Source: Streptomyces sp. H39-S7 (lineage in GTDB: Bacteria; Actinomycetota; Actinomycetes; Streptomycetales; Streptomycetaceae). From it: a stretch of 64,000 bases of DNA. A model generated the notes under the pieces. It was not told the DNA's origin, ran no database searches, and saw only the letters and a program-made list of their open reading frames with translations. The DNA is taken from contig NZ_JAPVLU010000008.1 of NCBI RefSeq assembly GCF_027158205.1, positions 124,001 through 188,000 on the forward strand, written 5' to 3'. The translations under genes were made by a program, and so were the position numbers. Positions 8,682-17,231 of this stretch are shown here, one piece after another (position 1 is the first letter of the stretch; each line of letters opens with the position of its first letter).

Positions 8682-8698
8682 GTTCACATCCATGAACA
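8682..8698. promoter_or_regulatory. Palindromic site B upstream of alginate lyase
   Basis: On the minus strand this reads TGTTCATGGATGTGAAC, identical to site A except for one purine. It lies 21 bp before the lyase ATG, probably overlapping the -10/transcription start, where a repressor would block initiation. Confidence 0.6.
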
Positions 8699-8719
8699 CC
8701 GCGCTGGAAGGCCCCCCAC

Positions 8720-9496
8720 ATGAAATCTCGTTCCAGAATCCTCGTCCTGGCTACCGCCGCCGGCATAGCCGGCACGATCGGCCTGCTGGGCACCACCGCC
8801 GAGGCGACGTCCCCCTCCGTCGCGCCCGGTGGCAACTTCAACCTGTCCGTATGGCAGTTGCAGGAGCCGGTCGGCTCCCCCGGCTCGCCCACCACGATCT
8901 CCTCGTCCCGGCTCCAGGGCGCGAACGGGTTCCAGGACTCGTACTTCTACACCGACACCCGCGACGGAGCGATGACCTTCTGGGCACCGGAGAAGGGCGT
9001 CACCACGCCCAACTCGAACTACGCCCGCTCGGAACTCCGCGAGATGAACTCCAACGGCAGTTCGGCGAACTGGTCACTCGGCGGAGCCCACAAGCTCAAC
9101 GCGACCCTGCGGGTGGTGTCCGTGACGAAGAACGTCTGCGTCGGACAGATCCACCTCGGCACGGGCGGTTCCTCCACGAAGCCGCTGATCGAGCTCTACT
9201 ACCGCGCGAACGGCGACATCGTCGCGGGCCTCGAGAACTCGCCCGCCGGCGGCCAGACGACGCACACCGTCGGCCACGTCGCGGTCGGCAAGACGTGGAG
9301 CTACACGATCGCCGTCTCAGGCGGTCACACGATCGACCTGACGGTCAACGGCAGCACGACGCACTACACGATCCCGTCGTCCTTCAACCCCTACAAGCAG
9401 TACTTCAAGGCCGGCTCGTACAACCAGTCGTCCTCCAGCAGCACGACCCAGGGCGCACGCGTCGCCTTCTACGGGCTGACCGTCTCCCACAGCTGA
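8720..9496 (+). CDS. Secreted alginate lyase, polysaccharide lyase family 7
   Basis: Protein of 258 aa with a Sec signal peptide (about residues 1-29, ending TTAEA). The three conserved PL7 blocks are present: ARSELREM (R103), the QIH block (Q143, H145) and YFKAGSYNQ (Y228). These are the substrate-neutralising and catalytic Gln/His/Tyr residues of beta-jelly-roll alginate lyases. It cleaves mannuronate/guluronate polymers by beta-elimination outside the cell. QIH rather than QVH is usually linked to polyG preference (established for the family; inference here). ATG start with GGAAGG upstream. It is monocistronic between a candidate operator cluster and a strong terminator. Confidence 0.9.
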   Translation: MKSRSRILVLATAAGIAGTIGLLGTTAEATSPSVAPGGNFNLSVWQLQEPVGSPGSPTTISSSRLQGANGFQDSYFYTDTRDGAMTFWAPEKGVTTPNSNYARSELREMNSNGSSANWSLGGAHKLNATLRVVSVTKNVCVGQIHLGTGGSSTKPLIELYYRANGDIVAGLENSPAGGQTTHTVGHVAVGKTWSYTIAVSGGHTIDLTVNGSTTHYTIPSSFNPYKQYFKAGSYNQSSSSSTTQGARVAFYGLTVSHS

Positions 9497-9512
9497 GCGG
9501 CTCCTCGGCCCG

Positions 9513-9558
9513 GCACGTGAAAGGCCCGGCGCACCGGTGCGCCGGGCCTTTCACGTGC
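9513..9558. terminator. Perfect 46-bp palindromic terminator after alginate lyase
   Basis: Two 23-bp arms without a single mismatch and with no spacer, beginning GCACGTGAAAGGCCC and ending with its exact complement. It ends the lyase transcript and probably also the minus-strand hydrolase remnant that converges on it. Confidence 0.85.
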
Positions 9559-9589
9559 TGCGGCGCGAAGTCCCGTCCGCGTGCGTCCC

Positions 9590-9851
9590 TCAGCCCAGGA
9601 ACGCCGCGACGGTCGTCACGAACGCCCGCGGGTCGTCGAGCCACGGGAAGTGGCCCGATCCCGGCTGAACGACGAGTTCGGCGTCCGGGAACAGCGCGGC
9701 GACTTCGGTGCCCGCGGCACGTCCTCGCGGAGCCGCGCAGTCTCGCGCCGGGTCTCCCCGGTGATCGCGACGCCGACGGCAGCGGGGCGCCGTCGCCGAA
9801 CACGTGGTAGGCGAGGTCGTTACCGTCCTGCGCGGAAAAACGGGGCAACAT
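9590..9851 (-). pseudogene. Alpha/beta hydrolase remnant with large internal deletion
   Basis: The start is intact: an ATG at 9851 with GGAG 4 nt upstream and the family-typical N-terminus MLPRFSAQDGNDLAYHVFGD. The end is intact in another frame: AALFPDAELVVQPGSGHFPW then LDDPRAFVTTVAAFLG, containing the catalytic-histidine block GSGHFPW. Between them only about 60-80 bp remain where a normal gene needs over 500, so the nucleophile elbow and acid residue are gone and the two ends are out of frame. It follows the isochorismatase-like gene on the same strand by 10 bp, so it was once the second gene of that operon. Confidence 0.8.
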
Positions 9852-9861
9852 CCGCTCCAGG

Positions 9862-10488
9862 TCAATCGCGGGTGGGGTCGACAGGCCGTGCGGGCGGGGC
9901 GGTGAACGTCACGTCCGCGGCGTGCGCGATGACCTCGGCCCCGCTGCCGAGGGCCCACTCGGCGACCCGTGAGACCGTGGCGGCGGGAATCCCCTCGCTG
10001 ATCCCGGGTGCCGCCGGGATGTCCTGCGTCGCGTGCGCGTCGTGCGGCAGGACCACCCGGTATCCCCGCGCCAGGGCGGTTCGGGCCGTCGCCTGGACAC
10101 ACATCTCGGACATCACCCCGCAGACGGCGAGGGCGCGCACCCCCGCGTCGGCCAGCAGGACGCCCAGCGACGTCCCGTCGAAGCCGTCGTCCTTCGGCTT
10201 GCGGATCACGACCTCCGCCGGGCCGGCCTCAATGGGGTGGTGCAGCTCCCAGCCGGGCGTGTGCGGCTCGTCCTCCGCTCCGTCCGCTCCGTCGTTCTGC
10301 AGATGGACGATGAGCGCACCGTCCTTGCGGGCCCGCGCGATCAGATCCGTCGTCCGCTCCACGAGACGTTCCGCCGCCGGCACCGCCCCTTCCCCGGAGA
10401 CGAAGGCCGACTGGAGGTCCACGACGATCAGGCTCTCCACGGGCAGCACGCTATTGACCATGGCGCCCATCATGACCTGGGCCGTCAC
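9862..10488 (-). CDS. Isochorismatase-like cysteine hydrolase
   Basis: Protein of about 208 aa. The family triad is recognisable: Asp in SLIVVDLQSAF, Lys in VIRKPKDDGF, and the nucleophilic Cys in VCGVMSEMCVQAT, with the cis-peptide stretch just before it. Members hydrolyse amide or ether bonds of small molecules such as nicotinamide, ureido acids and isochorismate; the substrate cannot be read here. The GTG at 10488 sits 3 nt after a GGAGG; the ATGs at 10473, 10470 and 10461 are alternatives. The gene is divergent from an SGNH hydrolase and once shared an operon with the decayed alpha/beta hydrolase downstream. Confidence 0.82.
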   Translation of the reverse strand: MTAQVMMGAMVNSVLPVESLIVVDLQSAFVSGEGAVPAAERLVERTTDLIARARKDGALIVHLQNDGADGAEDEPHTPGWELHHPIEAGPAEVVIRKPKDDGFDGTSLGVLLADAGVRALAVCGVMSEMCVQATARTALARGYRVVLPHDAHATQDIPAAPGISEGIPAATVSRVAEWALGSGAEVIAHAADVTFTAPPARPVDPTRD

Positions 10489-10545
10489 ACACCTCCACCG
10501 AATTACGGCATCAGGGCTTCGCAACGGTCATCCCGCCAGCCTAGG

Positions 10546-10563
10546 GCTGGTGTCGGCACCAGC
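10546..10563. repeat. Inverted repeat in divergent intergenic region
   Basis: GCTGGTG tcgg CACCAGC, a 7-bp hairpin or operator midway between the isochorismatase-like and SGNH-hydrolase genes. It may be a regulator site or only a local fold; a TTGACA at about 10613 could be part of the rightward promoter. Confidence 0.3.
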
Positions 10564-10627
10564 GGTGTCGTATGCGGCCAGCGGAAAACCCTGTGCGCAC
10601 CACGTATCCGGTTGACAAGGTGGGATC

Positions 10628-11866
10628 ATGACGTCTCAGCACGACCCCGGCCCCGGCTCCGCCACCCCGCCCCACGAACCGGAGTTGACCGGCCCGGAGT
10701 GGACCACCACGCCCGTCACGGCTGATCTGCTGCGCGGCGCGCTCGACCTGGAGCACACCGAGCGCGGGCTGCTGCCGCACCGGCTGCCCGCGTGGGCCCG
10801 CGCCCAGTGCGCCGACGAGCAGCTGGCCTCGGTGGAGGCCCAGCCGTCCGGAGTACGGCTGGTCTTCCGCACCCGGGCCACGGCGGTCGAGCTGGACACC
10901 CTCCGGACGAAGACGACGTATGAGGGCGCCCCGCCCCGTCCGGACGGCGTGTACGACCTGCTCGTCGACGGCCGGCTCACCGCGCAGGCCAGGGGGGCGG
11001 GCGGCGACACGGTGGTGGTGGACCTGACCACCGGATCGAAGGAGGAGCGGCCGGGGCCGGTCGGCACCGTCCGGTTCCCCGGTCTGCCCGACCGGATGAA
11101 GAACGTCGAGATCTGGCTGCCCCACAACGAGCAGACCCGACTGGTGGAGCTGCGCACCGACGCCCCCGTGGAGGCCGTGCCGGACGACGGCCGCAGGGTG
11201 TGGCTGCACCACGGCAGTTCGATCAGCCACGGCTCCGACGCCGCGAGCCCCACCACGATCTGGCCGGCAGTCGCCGCCTCCCTCGGCGGCGCGGAACTGA
11301 TCAACCTCGGTCTGGGCGGCAGCGCGATGCTCGACCCGTCCACCGCGCGCGCGATGCGGGACACCCCTGCGGACCTCATCAGCGTCAAGATCGGCATCAA
11401 CCTGGTCAACGGCGACGTGATGCGGCTGCGCGCCTTCACCCCGGCGGTGCACGGCTTCCTCGACACCATCCGCGAGGGACATCCCACCCTTCCGCTGCTC
11501 GTCGTCTCACCCATCCTGTGCCCCATGCACGAGGACACCCCGGGCCCCACCGCACCCGACCTCAGTGACCTCGGGGAAGGGAAGATCCGGTTCGTGGCCA
11601 CGGGTGACCCGGCGGAACGGGCCCTCGGGAAGCTGACGCTCAACGTCGTCCGGGAGGAACTGGCCCGCATCGTCAAGCAGCGGGCGACCGACGATCCGAA
11701 CCTGTACTACCTCGACGGCCGCGACCTCTACGGCGACGCGGACTTCGCCGAGCTGCCGCTGCCCGACCAACTGCACCCGGACGCGCCCGCCCACCGCCGC
11801 ATCGGCGAACGCTTCGCGGCGCTGGCCTTCGGGACCGGCCGGCCGTTCGCGGACGGGCGGGCCTGA
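10628..11866 (+). CDS. SGNH/GDSL-type hydrolase with N-terminal beta domain
   Basis: Protein of 412 aa. The N-terminal half (about residues 25-190) is beta-rich and lacks motifs; the C-terminal half is an SGNH hydrolase with the block I serine in WLHHGSSISHG, the Gly block NLGLGGSAML, the Asn block VKIGINLVNGD, and the Asp-His pair in LPDQLHPDAPAH. This two-domain layout resembles CE2-type or Streptomyces GDSL esterases that deacetylate sugars. No signal peptide is visible. ATG start with AAGG 7 nt upstream. Substrate unknown. Confidence 0.82.
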   Translation: MTSQHDPGPGSATPPHEPELTGPEWTTTPVTADLLRGALDLEHTERGLLPHRLPAWARAQCADEQLASVEAQPSGVRLVFRTRATAVELDTLRTKTTYEGAPPRPDGVYDLLVDGRLTAQARGAGGDTVVVDLTTGSKEERPGPVGTVRFPGLPDRMKNVEIWLPHNEQTRLVELRTDAPVEAVPDDGRRVWLHHGSSISHGSDAASPTTIWPAVAASLGGAELINLGLGGSAMLDPSTARAMRDTPADLISVKIGINLVNGDVMRLRAFTPAVHGFLDTIREGHPTLPLLVVSPILCPMHEDTPGPTAPDLSDLGEGKIRFVATGDPAERALGKLTLNVVREELARIVKQRATDDPNLYYLDGRDLYGDADFAELPLPDQLHPDAPAHRRIGERFAALAFGTGRPFADGRA

Positions 11867-11967
11867 GTCACCCGCACAGCACCGCCACGCCCACGGGAGA
11901 CCACCGGGCGACGCCGGTGGCCGTGCGAAGATCCCTGAACCGCTCACGACCGCCGAGGAGGACGAGA

Positions 11968-12543
11968 ATGTTCGCGATATCGCTGGGTGACGGAGCCGAA
12001 CTGCGGCCGCTGGAACCCTGGCATGCCGAGGAGTTCCTCGCCCACATGGACCGCGGCCGCGAATACGTCGGCCAGCACGTCGGGCTGCCCGACGCCACCG
12101 CCGACCTCGACTCGACGCGGAACTGGCTCCAGTCCTACGCCGACAAGACCGCCGCCGACGCCGGACGGTTGTACGGCATCTGGCTCGACGGGCTCCTCGT
12201 CGGCGGTGTCCTGTTCCGGGTCTTCGACGCGAAGGCCGAGACCTGCGAGGCGGGCTGCTGGCTGGAGCCGGCCGCCGCGGGGCGCGGTCTGGTCACCCGC
12301 GCGGCGCGCGTCATCATCGACTGGGCGATCGACGTACGCGGCATCCACCGCGTGGAGTGGCTGGTGTCCTCCAAGAACACCCCGAGCATCAACGTGGCCA
12401 AGCGGCTCGGCATGAGCCGCGACGGGGTCCTGCGGGAGAGCTCCCTCTACCGGGGCGTCCGGCAGGACATCGAGGTCTGGGCGGTACTCGCCCCCGAGTG
12501 GCGTTCCGCACGCGCCGCCGAGTCGCCCCGGACCGAGCCGTAG
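11968..12543 (+). CDS. GNAT-family N-acetyltransferase (RimJ/RimL-like)
   Basis: Protein of 191 aa. The acetyl-CoA-binding segment is LEPAAAGRGLVTRAARVIID, followed by the RimL-type block SSKNTPSINVAKRLGMSRDG. This subgroup acetylates ribosomal-protein N-termini or small amines and antibiotics. The ATG at 11968 has GAGGAGG 6 nt upstream. It stands between an SGNH hydrolase and the UvrA-like gene, transcribed in the same direction as both, with about 100 bp and 150 bp gaps. Confidence 0.85.
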   Translation: MFAISLGDGAELRPLEPWHAEEFLAHMDRGREYVGQHVGLPDATADLDSTRNWLQSYADKTAADAGRLYGIWLDGLLVGGVLFRVFDAKAETCEAGCWLEPAAAGRGLVTRAARVIIDWAIDVRGIHRVEWLVSSKNTPSINVAKRLGMSRDGVLRESSLYRGVRQDIEVWAVLAPEWRSARAAESPRTEP

Positions 12544-12691
12544 CCCGGTGGGGGCGGTCCACCCTCCGTGATCACCGGCCTCCACGACGGTGACGGTCCG
12601 CCCCCGCCCGGATGCCGAAGCGGGCCGGGCGGGTCAGGCTGGAGAGGCGGAAGCCGACCCGCGGCCGGCCGCTCCCGGGCAAGGAGGGGAC

Positions 12692-15160
12692 GTGCGGAAC
12701 GATGCGACCGACCACTTCGTCCAGGTCCGGGGCGCGAGCGAGCACAACCTGAAGAACATCGACGTCGACGTCCCCCGGGACGCGATGGTCGCCTTCACCG
12801 GAGTCTCCGGTTCCGGCAAGTCCTCCCTGGCCTTCGGGACGCTCTACGCCGAGGCCCAGCGCCGGTACTTCGAGTCCGTCGCGCCGTACGCCCGCCGCCT
12901 GCTCCAGCAGGTCGGCGCACCGCAGGTACGGGAGATCACCGGGCTGCCACCGGCCGTGGCCCTGCAGCAGCGTCGGGGAGCCCCCAGTTCGCGGTCGACG
13001 GTCGGCACCCTGACCACGCTCTCCAACCTGCTGCGGATGCTCTACTCGCGCGCCGGTACCTACCCGCCGGAAGCTCCCCGGCTGGAAGCCGAGTCCTTCT
13101 CGCCCAATACCGCGGCCGGCGCCTGCCCGCGGTGCCACGGGCTGGGCGAGGTGCACGACGTCGCCGAGGACCTGCTCGTCCCCGACCCGTCGCTGAGCAT
13201 CCGGGACGGCGCGATAGCGGCCTGGCCCGGTGCCTGGCAGGGCGCCAACCTGCGCAGCATCGTGAGCGGTCTGGGGATCGACATCGACAGGCCCTGGCGC
13301 AGACTCACGAAGAAGACCCGCGACTGGCTGCTCTACACCGACGAACAGCCTTCGGTGTACATCGAGCCCGAGCCCGAGCGGATCGACTACGGCTACTTCG
13401 GGACGTTCTGGAGTGCCCGCGCACACGTCATGCACGTCCTCGCCGACTCCAAGAGCGAGCGGATGCGCGAGCGGGCGCTGCGCTTCGTCCGGAGCGTGCC
13501 CTGCCCCGTGTGCGAGAGCAGCGGGCTGCGGCCGGAGGCGCTCGCGGTGACCGTCGCCGAGCGCTCCATCGCCGAGGTCAACGCGCTGCCGCTCACCGAG
13601 GTCGTCGCGGTGCTGGGGCCCATCGCCGCGCTGACCGACGCGGGGGCCACCACGTCGACCGCCCTGTCCGGGGAGACCACCGAGGTCGCGGTCCGGATCT
13701 GCGCCGACGTGGTCGCCCGGGTGGAGGTGCTGCTCGACCTCGGCCTGGGCTACCTCAGCCTGGGGCGCAGCTCGACGACCCTGTCGCCGGGCGAGGCACA
13801 GCGGCTGCGGATCGCCACCCAGCTGCGTTCAGGGCTGTTCGGCGTGGTCTACGTGCTCGATGAGCCGTCCGCGGGTCTGCACCCGGCCGACGCCGAACCG
13901 CTCCTGGACGTGCTCGACCGCCTGAAGGCGTCGGGCAACTCGCTGTTCGTCGTGGAGCACGACATGGATGTCGTACGACGGGCGGACTGGGTGGTCGACA
14001 TCGGCCCTGGCGCGGGCGAGGGCGGCGGACGGGTCCAGTACTCCGGCCCGGTACCTGGCCTGGAACAGGTCGAGGAGTCGGCCACCAGCCAGTACCTGTT
14101 CGGCCGGGCGCGGCGGCTGGAGCACCGCCTCCGCGAGCCGCAGGGCTGGCTGCACCTGCGCGGCGTCTCCCGCCACAACCTGCGCGATGTGTCCGTCGGG
14201 ATACCGCTGTGCGTGCTGACAGCGGTGACGGGGGTATCCGGCTCCGGCAAGTCGACGCTGGTCACGCAGGTCCTCGCCGAGGTCGTGCGCAACCATCTCG
14301 GCGTGGCGCCCGAGGAGGACGAGGAGGCGGATGACGAGATCGACGTGCGGGACGCGACGGGACTCGAGTCGTTCGACCGGCTGGTCCGCGTCGACCAGCG
14401 GCCCATCGGCCGCACTCCCCGGTCCAATCTGGCAACGTACACGGGGATGTTCGACGCGGTCCGCAAGCTGTACGCGGCCACGGACGAGGCGAGGGCGCGC
14501 CGGTACACCCCCGGGCGCTTCTCCTTCAACGTCCCGGAGGGGCGCTGCGAGTCCTGCCAGGGTGAAGGGTTCGTCGCGGTCGAACTGCTCTTCCTTCCCG
14601 GGACGTACGCGGCGTGCCCGGCGTGCCATGGCGCGCGGTACAACGCCGAGACGCTCGAAGTGACCTATCGGGACAGGAACATCGCGGACGTGCTGGCGAT
14701 GACCGTCGACGAGGCCGCCCCGTTCCTCGCCGACGTCCCGGCCGCCTCCCGGAGCCTGGAAACCCTCCGGGAGGTGGGACTGGGGTACCTCCGGCTGGGC
14801 CAGCCGGCGACGGAACTCAGCGGTGGCGAGGCCCAGCGCATCAAACTCGCCACCGAGCTGCAGCGAGCGCGCCGCGGCCACGCCCTCTACCTGCTCGACG
14901 AGCCGACCGCGGGACTCCACCCCGCGGACATCGCACTGCTGCTGCGGCAACTGCACCGGCTCGTCGACGCCGGCAACACGGTCGTCCTGGTCGAGCACGA
15001 CCTGGATGCGATCGCCACCGCCGACTGGGTCATCGACCTGGGGCCCGGCGGCGGGGACGCCGGCGGCCGGGTGGTCACGACGGGCACTCCGGCGAAGGTC
15101 GCCACATCCAGGCGCAGCGCCACGGCGCCCTATCTCGCGCGCCGGCTGGTCCGCTCCTGA
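12692..15160 (+). CDS. Class II UvrA (UvrA2/DrrC-like) excinuclease ATPase
   Basis: Protein of 822 aa, clearly shorter than canonical UvrA (about 950). Two ABC ATPase modules are complete: Walker A VSGSGKSS near residue 36 and VSGSGKST in the second half, signature motifs LSPGEAQRL and LSGGEAQRI, and Walker B VLDEPSAGLHP and LLDEPTAGLHP. Zinc-finger pairs CPRC, CPVC, CESC and CPAC are present. The short N-terminal region fits class II UvrA, which lacks the UvrB-binding insertion and includes the daunorubicin self-resistance protein DrrC. It probably recognises intercalated or adducted DNA. GTG start with AAGGAGGGG, a very strong site. It converges on the aldo/keto reductase with a 2-bp gap. 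Confidence 0.9.
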   Translation: MRNDATDHFVQVRGASEHNLKNIDVDVPRDAMVAFTGVSGSGKSSLAFGTLYAEAQRRYFESVAPYARRLLQQVGAPQVREITGLPPAVALQQRRGAPSSRSTVGTLTTLSNLLRMLYSRAGTYPPEAPRLEAESFSPNTAAGACPRCHGLGEVHDVAEDLLVPDPSLSIRDGAIAAWPGAWQGANLRSIVSGLGIDIDRPWRRLTKKTRDWLLYTDEQPSVYIEPEPERIDYGYFGTFWSARAHVMHVLADSKSERMRERALRFVRSVPCPVCESSGLRPEALAVTVAERSIAEVNALPLTEVVAVLGPIAALTDAGATTSTALSGETTEVAVRICADVVARVEVLLDLGLGYLSLGRSSTTLSPGEAQRLRIATQLRSGLFGVVYVLDEPSAGLHPADAEPLLDVLDRLKASGNSLFVVEHDMDVVRRADWVVDIGPGAGEGGGRVQYSGPVPGLEQVEESATSQYLFGRARRLEHRLREPQGWLHLRGVSRHNLRDVSVGIPLCVLTAVTGVSGSGKSTLVTQVLAEVVRNHLGVAPEEDEEADDEIDVRDATGLESFDRLVRVDQRPIGRTPRSNLATYTGMFDAVRKLYAATDEARARRYTPGRFSFNVPEGRCESCQGEGFVAVELLFLPGTYAACPACHGARYNAETLEVTYRDRNIADVLAMTVDEAAPFLADVPAASRSLETLREVGLGYLRLGQPATELSGGEAQRIKLATELQRARRGHALYLLDEPTAGLHPADIALLLRQLHRLVDAGNTVVLVEHDLDAIATADWVIDLGPGGGDAGGRVVTTGTPAKVATSRRSATAPYLARRLVRS

Positions 15161-15162
15161 GT

Positions 15163-16086
15163 TCACTCCACGCCCTCCCGGGTGTGGAGGGCGTCCAGAA
15201 CGGCCAGCTCGTCCGCGGACAGGCGCAGGGCGCCGGCGGCCACGTTCTCCACGACGTGCTCCGGGTCCCCGGTGCCGGGGATGGCCAGCACCTGCGGACC
15301 GCGGTGCAGCGTCCACGCGATGCGGACCTGCGCCGCGGTCGCCCCGTGGGCGCGCGCCACGGCGAGCACCTCGTCGCTGTCGGCGCCGCTCGCACCGGCC
15401 GCGCGTCCCGCGCCGGCGATCGCGTAGAACGGCACGAACGCGACCCCCTGCTCGCCGCAGAGCCGTACGAAGTCGTCCTGATCGGACCGGACGCCGAGGC
15501 CGTACAGGTTCTGCACGCACACCACCGGCGCGATGGCCTGGGCCTCGACGAGGTGTTCCGGGCGCACGTTGGACAGGCCGAGGTGGCGGATGAGACCGGC
15601 GTCCCGCAGCCGGGCCAGCGCGCCGAAGCGCTCGGCGATCGAGTCCGTTCCGACGATGCGCAGGTTCACCACGTCGAGGTGGTCACGGCCGAGTTGGCGC
15701 AGGTTCTCCTCGACCTGGCCGCGCAGTTGCCCGGGGGTGGCGTGGGGCTGCCACTCCCCCGACGTGTTCCGGCTCGGTCCGACCTTGGTGGCGATGACGA
15801 GATCGTCCGGGTAGGGGGCCAGCGCCCGGTTGATCAGCTCGTTGGCGGAGCGCAGCGACGAGAAGTAGAACGCGGCGGTGTCGATGTGGTTCACCCCGAG
15901 TCCGACCGCGCGGCGCAGGACGCGGATCGCGCGGCCCCGGTCGCTGGGGGTGGCATCGGCCTCGAACGCCGCACCGTGCTGCGTCAGGCGCATCGCGCCG
16001 AAGCCGATCCGGTTGACGGTCAGGTCGCCGAGGTTCCACGTGCCCGCGGCCGGGGCGCCGGCGGTGGTGATCGCTGGTGAGGTCAT
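15163..16086 (-). CDS. Aldo/keto reductase
   Basis: Protein of 307 aa. AKR fold signatures: NRIGFGAMRLT at the N-terminus, the catalytic Asp in GVNHIDTAAFYFSS, the Lys in LVIATKVG, and the nucleotide-binding tail VLAIPGTGDPEHVVENV. It belongs to the YghZ/Tas-like group that uses NADPH to reduce aldehydes or ketones. The ATG at 16086 starts the conserved N-terminus; there is no Shine-Dalgarno, so the mRNA may be leaderless. It is divergent from an ArsR-type regulator with about 70 bp between the starts, suggesting that regulator controls it. Confidence 0.88.
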   Translation of the reverse strand: MTSPAITTAGAPAAGTWNLGDLTVNRIGFGAMRLTQHGAAFEADATPSDRGRAIRVLRRAVGLGVNHIDTAAFYFSSLRSANELINRALAPYPDDLVIATKVGPSRNTSGEWQPHATPGQLRGQVEENLRQLGRDHLDVVNLRIVGTDSIAERFGALARLRDAGLIRHLGLSNVRPEHLVEAQAIAPVVCVQNLYGLGVRSDQDDFVRLCGEQGVAFVPFYAIAGAGRAAGASGADSDEVLAVARAHGATAAQVRIAWTLHRGPQVLAIPGTGDPEHVVENVAAGALRLSADELAVLDALHTREGVE

Positions 16087-16157
16087 GCCGGAAGGATGGC
16101 CAGGCGGATAGGGTGACGACCACTGATTAAGGCATGCCTGAATCCTTGGGGGTCGCC

Positions 16158-17144
16158 ATGCTGGCGGTGCTGGCGTTCTCCGCAAGCGATCTGGCACAGA
16201 TGCGCTTCTGCGTCTCCCCGATGTGGGAGGCGGGAACGAGCTTCAAGCTGCTCAACTCCGGCTCCGCACATCCGGTGCACCGGCCCTGGATCGAGCAGGT
16301 CCGGCCCCGGGTGGCGGCCGCCGGCCTGGACCGGGGGTGGCTCGCCGAACTGATTCCGCCGACGGGCTACGTTCCCGACTTCCTCAACCCGGCACCCGTC
16401 GGACCGGCTCCCGCGCTTGCCGAGGAGCTGGCCGGAATCCTGGCCGCACCGGCCGACCGGGTACGCCGGGAGCTCGACCGGGTCGAGCAGGACCAGGGGT
16501 TCCTCGGCCCGCGCCTGCGGGCCCTGCACGCCGATCCGCAGGCCCGCATGGTCCGGGTGGCGGAGGAGATCACGACCTACTGGGAGCTGGCGCTCGCCCC
16601 GTACTGGGCGCGGATCCGGGCGGTACTCGACGCCGATGTCTTCCACCGGGCCCGGCAGGTGGCCGAACACGGCGTGGGCCGTCTCTTCAACGATCTGCAC
16701 ACGTCGGTGAGTTGGGACGAGAACGCGCTGCGGCTGGCCCGCCGGCAAGGGAGCCTGTCCCGGCAGAACGCCGGGGCGGGACTGCTGCTGATCCCGTCGG
16801 CCTTCACCGGGCAGCGCCCGCTCACCCGGGTGACGCCACCGGACCCGCCCCAACTCGCCTACCCTGCGCGCGGCATCGGCGCGCTGTGGGAAAGCCGGCC
16901 CGTCCCCCGCACCGATGCCCTGGCCGCCGTACTCGGCCGCTCACGGACGTTGCTGCTGACCGAACTGGCGACCCCCGCCTCCACCACCGAACTGGCCCGC
17001 CGCACGGGGCTCACCGCACCCGCGGTGTCCCAGCACCTCACCGCACTGCGCGACGCGGGCCTGCTCAGTGCCCACCGGGCCGGCCGCTCGGTGCTCTACG
17101 CCCGCACGTCCGCGGCCGAAGCCGTCCTGGCCGCCCCACGGTAG
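16158..17144 (+). CDS. ArsR-like winged-helix regulator with N-terminal DUF5937-type domain
   Basis: Protein of 328 aa. The first ~230 residues form the long alpha-rich domain often annotated DUF5937 in Streptomyces (VLAFSASDLAQMRFCVSPMW, ADVFHRARQVAEHG). The C-terminal ~75 residues are a winged helix (LARRTGLTAPAVSQHLTALR then DAGLLSAHRAGRSVLYARTS). The ATG at 16158 has a G-run 5 nt upstream. It is divergent from the aldo/keto reductase. The ligand is unknown; the N-terminal domain is the likely sensor. Confidence 0.78.
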   Translation: MLAVLAFSASDLAQMRFCVSPMWEAGTSFKLLNSGSAHPVHRPWIEQVRPRVAAAGLDRGWLAELIPPTGYVPDFLNPAPVGPAPALAEELAGILAAPADRVRRELDRVEQDQGFLGPRLRALHADPQARMVRVAEEITTYWELALAPYWARIRAVLDADVFHRARQVAEHGVGRLFNDLHTSVSWDENALRLARRQGSLSRQNAGAGLLLIPSAFTGQRPLTRVTPPDPPQLAYPARGIGALWESRPVPRTDALAAVLGRSRTLLLTELATPASTTELARRTGLTAPAVSQHLTALRDAGLLSAHRAGRSVLYARTSAAEAVLAAPR

Positions 17145-17231
17145 AGCCGCGACCTTCAGGCGGGCGCGCTCAGCCAGGCGCCGATGCCGGCCATCGCGCG
17201 GGGGCCGAGGCCGGAGCCGGCCCGCGGCGCG

